Source: Phallus indusiatus (taxonomy: Eukaryota > Basidiomycota > Agaricomycetes > Phallales > Phallaceae). Taken from it: a DNA stretch of 64,000 bases. The stretch lies in the NCBI GenBank assembly GCA_027605045.1, contig JAQFWX010000010.1:376879-440878 (forward strand), in the 5' to 3' direction. Shown here piece after piece: positions 56,881 to 64,000 of the stretch. Position 1 is the stretch's first letter. The number at the start of each line of letters is the position of its first letter. The position numbers and the translations under genes were made by a program. The notes under the pieces were generated by a model. That model had not been told where the DNA came from and did not search any database. It saw nothing but the letters and a program-made list of their open reading frames with translations.

Positions 56881-57866
56881 ATGAGTTATCTTTCAATTAT
56901 TGGAGGAGTATACGTCTGTTACTTACTTTATCGCTTTGTCTCTTTTGTTTTTCTCTACTTTGTTAACTCATACCCTCTTGACGAGTATTTGAGCGGAGAG
57001 TCGCCATACGCTATTGTGACCGGAGCCTCCGATGGGATTGGCAAGGCGGTTGCTAAAGAGTTGTATAAGCGGGGGTTCAATCTCATTATACATGGACGGA
57101 ATGAAGAGAAAATGAAGAAGGTTGTTGATGAAATCCATGCAGCTCGGAGTAGTCGAGACGGAAGAGATATACGAGTGTTTATTGCCGACGCCAAAAAGGG
57201 CGACCATGACTTTCAGAGTCTCGTAGCACCGTTTAAGGACCTGAATATATCGATTTTGTTCAGTAATGTTGGAGGAACCACCGAAATTACAAAGTTAGAT
57301 TTACTTGCAATATTTTTCTTTGCTGGATCTGACGGGCTACGCTTTCTAGACTTGACGAATGGCCCTTGGACGGAATCATTGAAACACTGAACATGAACCT
57401 CCTTTTTTCTGCCGGATTAATCCACGGACTGCTCCCGAAACTCCGAGCTCGACGTGGTAAATGCCTCGTAGTGAGCACTGGATCCATAGCTGGGCAATTT
57501 GGTCCACCTCGTTTGGCCCTCTACGCGGCATGCAAGAGTTTTTTGAGCATGTTCATGAAGACTCTTGATGTGGACGAACGGCAGTTTACGCCGACGAACG
57601 TGCGGTTCCTGTATCTCCACGTTGGCGAAGTAGCAACGAAAGCACTCGCGAGACCTCCGGCCTTTGGTCGACCAGATGCCGATACGTTTGGGAAAGCGGT
57701 TGTGGATAAGTTTGCGTGCGGGAGGTGGGAGGTTACGCCGTACATTTTGCATACCATGTTTTGTTGGTTTTTGTCGAACGCCGGAGAGTATCTGAGGGAG
57801 AAAATGATGGCGTCGAATATGAAACAGATGGTTATCGAGATTGAACAAATGGGAAAGAGAGGTTGA
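56881..57866 (+). CDS. 3-ketoacyl-CoA reductase-like / 17-beta-HSD-type SDR (copy 2)
   Basis: Paralogue of the gene at 3188-4179. Two exons (56881-57293, 57350-57866) share the same phase-2 intron, again 56 nt, placed before (I/L)DEWP. The protein (about 309 aa) has the N-terminal membrane segment (YLLYRFVSFVFLYF), TGASDGIGKAVAKEL, ILFSNVGG in place of the usual NNAG or NNVG, a Ser strand (VVSTGSIAGQFG) and YAACK with catalytic Tyr and Lys. The first Asn of the NNxG element has become Ser, which may alter activity or structure. The family is ER-bound and acts in very-long-chain fatty-acid elongation or steroid/sterol reduction. The two copies are close in sequence and probably arose by a fairly recent duplication. 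Confidence 0.82.
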
Positions 57867-59404
57867 ATTTGGGGAATTAGAGAATGGCTAGCTAGTATAA
57901 ACTGTGAACAAGAGATCTTTGTCCGGAGAATTTTGTTCCAGGGTCATACGACATACATACGCGCGACCAATCAAAACTCTTTTTTCGCATTGTGACTTGA
58001 GCGTGACATTGTCGTATCCTCCATCTTGTCCCAATCTTGTCCCCACAAAAAACAGTCAACCAAGGGATTCTCTTGTCAACGCCTACGACAACAATAAACA
58101 TCCCGCTATTCATTTCTTTAAAACAAGTCTGAGCTCGTTCAAATGCACAAGGAAATAATGCTGGATTCACTGGGTCGATCTGACCACACGCACCGTCAAA
58201 ACTGGGTTGTCCTCACGCGCTCTCAAGATCTCAATGACCACTAGTCTTAAGCCACGTCAATCTGCTTTTTCACTCCGGGTCTTGCATTTCATCGTCAGTC
58301 AGCATCATTTTGACTTCTTTACGCTCTAAATGACCCTTGGAATCTCGATAGAAGTCACGACCACGACTGGCTCACATTTCAAATCAATAACGGGGACACC
58401 GCTGATCAATCTTCCCTGGTTATGGCATGCGCTTGTGCAATTTTTTCCAGTCGAGGCTGAATGTAAGGGTCGACTTACCGAGACCGCCGCCTTGACTCAC
58501 TCAACGAGTCATACTCACTTTCCGGAACCATATTTCTTTTATTCTGACTCACTTCATGACTCCAAATATGACTCAAACCATTTCCTTTTTTATCTATCTA
58601 AAAACTCTATATAAACCCTCAATTTGTATGCCACAAATCCCTCAGACTTCGAATTAACGAAGATTTAGAACTCTCATCTGCTCACTCTCAACTAAGTCTT
58701 CACGCCGTTCGCAAGTCTCTTATTTCGCAAAGTCGATAGTTTTATTATAAAGCTTTCTACCGACTTTACACTGAAGTAGGGTCTATAAGCCATTCGTATC
58801 AAGCTCCAGTGGAAAGTCGAACGCATCTCACTGACATCAACACCCTCGCCTTGTTTCTCTTTACGGGCGCAACTGGTCACTCAATCCGAAGGTCCTGACG
58901 CTGTTGGCTATAGAACATTGGTTGGCCATAGAACATCCATAAGAGGAGCGGCCTGATGAAACTTTGCTCACGAAGAAATCGTAGAATATTCCATTTTACC
59001 AGTAAGTTTCTATTGCATTTCATCAAAATTCAAAGCTCATTGAGCATGACATCCAGTCAACTCACTAGTTGATGTCCTTTCGATCGGTCCATTGCTAGAA
59101 ATACCTTTCTCCTTTCGTTTCCCATATCGGGCATATACCCCAATGAGGCCCCAATGTCTCGACCAACTTGTTTCCTATTCTTGACAGGGACCGAGCTTGT
59201 TGTCCATAGGAGGTGTCCCTCGTCACCACGTACTTGTTGTCGTCCGAGTCCTAATTTTTCCTATGAGGCACATATATAGGCCTTAACCGCAACTCAATCC
59301 TCTTCACAACTACAAACGCATTTTTTACTCAAACATTCCCCAACCTTCCTTATTGTTTCCTCTGGAACCTGTTTCATCACAACAGCTCCTTATCAATCAT
59401 CGCA
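57867..59404. other. intergenic region
   Basis: 1.5 kb with no supported gene. It includes a TATATA element at about 59271-59277, roughly 130 nt before the next start codon, and a pyrimidine-rich leader. Confidence 0.5.
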
Positions 59405-60958
59405 ATGAACGTTTACGTGTGTATCCGTCTTGTCCTTCATTGTATTCAAGTTTCTCCTTCTCTTCAGTTGTCTTGTTTCTCATTTTTTTCTACAAGGTTT
59501 ACTTTTCCTTATCAATCTGTCAGCCCTTACGACGGCATCCTTGTTTATTAACGCGCTGAAGAATCAAGGTCATAAAGGTATGTAGAACCCTACATCAGTT
59601 GAACATGTATCTCAAACTGAACATTTTATTACAGCTTCCGCAGGCTCGGTGCTGGTGATACTTGGCTTTATTTTCTACGCCATTGCCACCGTTTTGTACG
59701 CAGTTACTTCGGTATTTCTACATACCGATAAATCGTTCTAATCATTTCCTTAGTTTATGGTCCGAGCTGTTTATCTCGAACTCCAAGTATTCAAAGAACA
59801 AGAACGAGACCTATGTGGTTCCCGTTCTGTTCGGTTTTCAACTTAGTAAACCACATTCGTTTCTTTCTTTATCTCGTCATTCTTAACGTCTACACAGTCG
59901 GCGCCATCGTTTGTACTGCTGATGCCACGCAAATTAAGATAACTTGTGGAGATCAATGTAAGTCGTCGTTTCTTCTTGAAGCCACTATATATCGTCTGAT
60001 CACAATCGTTTAGCTATCTCCGTGGCGTTAGTGATCTTTTCTTGGATGTCAACCTTTTCGCGTGAGTAACATCTACTCAGATCATTTCGCTTTCACTTTA
60101 CTGACTATTTCGATAGTGGTTCTATATTTTTTGATTATCATGATCGTCGGTTTATACCACTATGTTATCGACGAAAACGTATGGGACGCTACACCTCTAG
60201 CGTACAACTGGTTCCCTCTCCCTCCGTCTACTTCCAACGAGAAAACTGAAGTCGCTTCGAGGAACGAATCTGCATCTGTGTACTCTGTAGTCACAGCCTC
60301 TGGTACCGCCAATAACGGGTCCGCTGAAGAACCGTCATCATTGTCAGATCAGAGAAGACCTGCACCACCTCCAGTTCCTCGACGTTCCGGCTCGAATTTT
60401 TTGGATCTTGATCTTGAAAGTGGTGCGCTCAATGCGCCTCTCCCGACGTTCTCTCCATTTGGTTCTCGAAGTCTGCCGACTAGACGTCCTCTTTCGTCGT
60501 GGATGCCTACTCCGGTCGATCCTAGTACGAAGACGACGCCTACTCTGCTTCCACGGACGACAGGCATTATAGCGATGACTTCACCTGACTACGCCAATGC
60601 TCCTAGGTCTCGGAACGCCGGTTCAACTACTAACTCTGGAGAAGAAATTGGCGAACGGGATTTCGAAGATGTCGAACTTGGTGCTCCTTCTGCAACTGCT
60701 ACCACTCCGAATTCTTCTACAGCGTTGATGTCATCTAACGACACAAGAGATTCTTTACTTCCAGCTTGGGTTAAAAGAATGAGACCCGCTATACGGGGTA
60801 TTGGATTACCCTTTCCTGTTTCTTCGGCGCGGAGTTCTGCCAGTGGGACCGTGACAGCAGGAACTCGTCCACTTCAAATCGGTGCAGCTGGGAAACGGCC
60901 CGAGATTCGAAGGATTGATACAGCCGTTTCTCCTACCCCTTTTCCGAGATACATTTGA
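59405..60958 (+). CDS. multi-pass membrane protein with Pro/Ser-rich cytoplasmic tail
   Basis: Several short exons encode about five hydrophobic helices: LLFLINLSALTTASLFI, SVLVILGFIFYAIATVL, NHIRFFLYLVILNVYTVGA, SISVALVIFSWMSTFS and VLYFLIIMIVGLYHYVID. The last exon (60111-60958) carries a roughly 260-residue tail rich in Ser, Pro and Arg with proline-rich motifs (RPAPPPVPRRS) that could bind SH3 domains. The layout (helix bundle plus cytosolic tail) resembles fungal sensor or tetraspan proteins, but I cannot assign a family. The start is the only ATG near the leader (59405); splice sites around exons 1-4 were chosen by frame and are uncertain, the tail is firm. The stop is 60956-60958. Confidence 0.62.
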
Positions 60959-61466
60959 AAAGGGATTAAATTTTCTGATAAAGATATCAGACCAATAAAC
61001 GCAATAGTTTTTATTTTTCCTATCCTTTTTGTCTTCTTTCAATTTTCCTTCTCTCTCTTTGGTGTTCTGTACATTAAAAATCTCTCATAATTGTACACAC
61101 ATTGTCCACATGTTCAAAACAGCATTTATACTATGCGTGTAGATCATCTGTGCAATAATCCGTAGTTAGGTCAACGAGTATTTTAGCAAACTAGTTTACA
61201 AGTAGTAAGTAGAAAATTGTTCATGTCTAAAAATATAGTCTTTTTTTCACCCTCCTCCGACTCAACTTTCAAGTTACTTATACGTATTATCGTGTGAGTT
61301 TGGAACGCCCAGTTCTTCTCCGCTTTTTGCTTTTTTCATGCCGACTTAATACTAGAACGCGCGGAGTAACTCCGCGAGGCACCTTGCTCTGTCCAAACTT
61401 GCATGGAGTTTACGCCACTCTTTCATCTGCTTCTAATGTCTGAACGAACTTTCCCGTCAGTTATCT
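60959..61466. other. intergenic region
   Basis: T-rich 3' flank of the membrane-protein gene, then a promoter-like segment containing the CGG-N7-CCG palindrome listed next. No gene seen. Confidence 0.5.
61360..61376. promoter_or_regulatory. CGG-N7-CCG inverted repeat (possible Zn2Cys6 site)
   Basis: CGCGGAGTAACTCCGCG is a perfect 8+1+8 palindrome with CGG and CCG half-sites spaced by seven bases, the geometry used by some fungal Zn(II)2Cys6 regulators. It lies about 90-105 nt before the candidate gene at 61467. Function is inferred from the pattern only. Confidence 0.4.
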
Positions 61467-62048
61467 ATGCAGCTCATTCGCGTTGCTTGCAGACCTGAAT
61501 TTTTAAAGTGGAAATCAACAAACTCCCGTTCCGAATTTGAGGAAACCTTACCTTCACTCCCTCAGTCTATTAAAGACAGATTCCTCTCTCGCTTTTTGAA
61601 TTGGAGTTGGTCGCTAGAAATCTTTTTGAGAAGAATTAAGACTCACGAAGAATCCCAATTGAGTCGTAAATAGCGGGTTGAGTCCTATTGTAAAGATGTT
61701 GCGAAACAGTGAAATTACATGATGTTGAGTCTCATCCCGACTTCATTTCTCCGGATGTCGTTGATGAAGAGATTCAATTCAAACGCTTTAACAATGCCTT
61801 ATATGCGATTCAAATTTGCGGCAAGTATTTGCTTATCCTGATGCGATACTGGAAATGCGTTCGGGTAGTAAAACTCGACTTGTGCTCGGCATCGCAGTCA
61901 CGACCATCAGTATTCATCAACCCTCCCTGCACGAGACGCATGTCGGATACACCAGTACCATCAATATCGACTACAGCACTCTGTTGTAAAGGAACAACGC
62001 ATGACTCTGATAAAGCATTTAAATAAAGCATATTCACGTAGAAAATGA
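61467..62048 (+). CDS. hypothetical small protein, 164 aa
   Basis: Three exons (61467-61665, 61710-61867, 61911-62048) with 44- and 43-nt introns join in frame. It starts MQLIRVACRPEFLKWKS, contains LPQSIKDRFLSRFLNWSWSL, then KLHDVESHPDFISPDVVDEE, and ends basic (HLNKAYSRRK). Helices and charged patches dominate and there is no signal peptide or membrane segment. No family recognised. The intron lengths and phases argue for a gene, although the sequence is short enough for chance agreement. Confidence 0.4.
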
Positions 62049-63558
62049 TCCATTGAGCTACCTTGTTCTTGTCCACACTCATCACCGGTATCGTCTGAAT
62101 GCACACATGACTCCGAATGAGTCGGTGTCAGCATCATCGGAATCGTTCGCATCGACTTCTTGCTGAGCACAAGAATAAACATTATACTAGGATTCATATG
62201 GGTATCGACGTGCTTAATGTTAAGCTCAATGGAAAGAGGAATTGTTGGATTTTATTAGTTCGGGCTATATTAAGTACAATATATATTACATAATAAATTG
62301 AGCTTTTGTCCTCCACCCATTTGTGCTGTGTCGCGCTGTATCGTGTGTGCCGTGTTGTATCGTGTTAACGTCAAATTTACGATCTATTACGTCTATATCT
62401 ACCCTATATACATCTTATATTCCAATAGGAATACTACTGTAGGAAGGCAAATAGGCAAACGATTCAAGACTGATTCATTGATGAAAATGTCCTTATATAA
62501 AGGATCGTAGGATTTCAACCATAAAAGGGGGCTCACCATGCGTTGTACCATACCCGACATAAGCCCTGAAGTGCTTTATCAGGACCCCCTTTAGGACCTC
62601 ACGCTAAACACCGATGCAAGAATTTCCGGAGGATGAGGCATTAGATTACCATGTATTGTCAATTTGTCTCATGATACCACAGCGCTAGCTGTCCAACTTC
62701 TAAGTCGCCACACTGCTGCGAACACCAAGTTAACGTCTTAATACTTCAAAAAACGCGCATTGGGAGATTTTTAATAGAGCTTGACAATATAAACAAAAGG
62801 GTAATACAGTGATATGAGCAAGATATGTGTAACTGGAGCACAGGTGACAGGAGGATAGAAGGTTGAGGGAGTTGAACGAGAACACGAAAGATTGGTGAAC
62901 GATGATGAATGAAAATCAGCTCTCTACAAGCTAGAATTAAAAATAAATATGTATTTCATATTTTTAAGCATAAGAGGTTTACACATTTCAGCAACATTTT
63001 AGCGGAAGATATGAACAACATTGAACAATAACCGTAGCAAAGGTAAGCGCTAGGATACAACGATAGACGCCAGGATACCAAGTATCCGTGCCTGCAAGTA
63101 TCTTTTGCGCATTTTGACATGGGAAGGTGATGACATTTTGACATGGGAAGGTGATGATTTGACTCGTTTGATTTTAAGCGGACCGCTGGGCGCTAATGTT
63201 TGTTTTTTCTTTACTTTACTTTTTCTTTTTTGAAGAATAATCCCGTCATTCGTATTAAAGCTTTCGAAAATTGCCACCTCACGACGGCAAACTGGTGAGG
63301 AACAGCCTTCTTTTCTTAATATTCAAAAACACTTATCGACGTATTTTGACACGGTGTACGTCCTGGAGGCAGACCATCAATCAGAATTACCATCGGCCAC
63401 GTTTCCAAGGCGCGTGACGTGAAAGATTTGTGTAGTTTGTCCAATCTGGAAAAACCATCGACGGTGCGTTAATGATATTATCCAGGATGTCTAATGTCTG
63501 ATTTTTTCTTCTTTGTTCCTCTTAGAGGAAAAACGCGACGAGTGAGAACATAGGTGCC
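62049..63558. other. intergenic region
   Basis: No supported gene. It includes the 24-nt tandem repeat at 63110-63157 and AT-rich stretches. A C/T-rich segment ending CTTAG at about 63525 looks like a splice acceptor of a 5' leader intron for the next gene. Confidence 0.45.
63110..63157. repeat. 24-bp perfect tandem repeat (2 copies)
   Basis: CATTTTGACATGGGAAGGTG plus ATGA occurs twice head to tail (63110-63133 and 63134-63157). It lies in noncoding sequence. Confidence 0.9.
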
Positions 63559-64000
63559 ATGAAATCTGACGAAAACTCAACTCCAACCGTGAATGAAAGT
63601 CAGCCTAAAGAGGTTACGACTACTACGCCCTCAAATGAGTGCTCATGTCGAATATGCACCCGATTGAGCTCAATATGGCATGAAAAGCCGGCGCCTCACG
63701 CTACTTGTGATGGTGGATCGCAAACCCAAGCGCAACCCGAAAGAGCCCCAGAAAAGAACAATAGACATCCTGATATCTCACCAGGGCACGCAGAAAGTAT
63801 GCCTGAATGCCCGACACCGAAAAGGACGAAAGCTTCAAACAGCGGCTATGCCAGTGGAGTCGACTCTCATACGCTTCATGATGTGGAATCGTTTGGTGAT
63901 ACTCTTCGAGAAGCCCGCGATTCGTTGACGAAGTTGTTGAACCGTGTCAACCAGCTTGACTTTGAAGAACGGCGTCTGAAAATTGAGGAACGGAAGTTGT
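63559..64000 (+). CDS. 5' part of a hypothetical coiled-coil protein (cut by right edge)
   Basis: ATG 63559 opens a frame that stays open to the window end (147 codons): MKSDENSTPTVNESQPKEVT, then CSCRICTRLSSIW, a Cys-containing patch with three Cys in seven residues, and a polar Pro/Ser/Thr-rich stretch (AESMPECPTPKRTKASNSGY). From about residue 120 a charged helix (DTLREARDSLTKLLNRVNQL and EERRLKIEERKL) predicts a coiled coil. There is no signal peptide. The frame is open from a possible leader-intron acceptor near 63525. Product unknown; the rest lies outside the window. Confidence 0.5.
   Translation, partial: MKSDENSTPTVNESQPKEVTTTTPSNECSCRICTRLSSIWHEKPAPHATCDGGSQTQAQPERAPEKNNRHPDISPGHAESMPECPTPKRTKASNSGYASGVDSHTLHDVESFGDTLREARDSLTKLLNRVNQLDFEERRLKIEERKL

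Noticed and set aside
1..64000. Secondary-metabolite or defence gene cluster
   Set aside because: No polyketide synthase, NRPS, terpene synthase, NLR, CRISPR or restriction genes were seen; neighbouring genes have unrelated roles.

Overview
The window looks like a gene-poor stretch of a filamentous basidiomycete nuclear genome, most likely Agaricomycetes. Genes are broken by many 45-70 nt GT..AG introns, and two protein families largely confined to mushroom-forming fungi are present: DUF6533 and DUF6535 membrane proteins. All domain names come from recognising motifs by eye; no search was run. There are no bacterial-type operons, rRNA genes, CRISPR arrays or intact tRNA genes.

Layout. 1-4.2 kb: the last codons of a gene entering from the left, a cupin protein, and two short-chain dehydrogenases, one like 1-acyl-DHAP reductase and one like the ER 3-ketoacyl-CoA reductase. 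4.8-9.5 kb (minus): a large hydantoinase/oxoprolinase fused to a DUF917 domain. 10-13.6 kb: the MPS1/TTK spindle-checkpoint kinase, with an MCB-like ACGCGT box in its promoter. 14.2-22.8 kb: an orphan minus-strand gene and a tandem array of three DUF6533 membrane-protein genes, created in part by a 3-3.6 kb tandem duplication whose breakpoints can be read at about 18,376-18,379. 23.5-23.8 kb (minus): a small SMP-like stress protein. 26-27.7 kb: an arrestin-fold protein. 28.4-29.2 kb (minus): a secreted CFEM protein. 29.6-31.1 kb: a LYR-motif protein. 31.7-34.4 kb: a prolyl aminopeptidase-like S33 hydrolase. 34.4-48.3 kb: a 14 kb gene-poor block with gene relics, one unrecognised multi-exon candidate (minus, 36.1-36.6 kb), a Pro/Ser-rich ORF (40.6-41.2 kb) and a tRNA-like fragment. 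49.2-51.1 kb: the TFIIF large subunit. 52.2-55.5 kb (minus): a DUF6535 protein. 56.9-57.9 kb: a second ketoacyl-CoA-reductase-like SDR, paralogous to the copy at 3.2 kb and sharing its intron. 59.4-61 kb: a multi-pass membrane protein with a long Pro/Ser-rich tail. 61.5-62 kb: a small orphan gene. 63.6 kb to the end: the start of a Cys-containing, coiled-coil protein.

The genes do not form an evident pathway or secondary-metabolite cluster. Conserved housekeeping genes (MPS1, TFIIF, ketoacyl reductase, aminopeptidase) are interspersed with lineage-specific families. The most informative structure is the DUF6533 array with its readable duplication junction. I did not find a convincing new defence, mobile or biosynthetic system.
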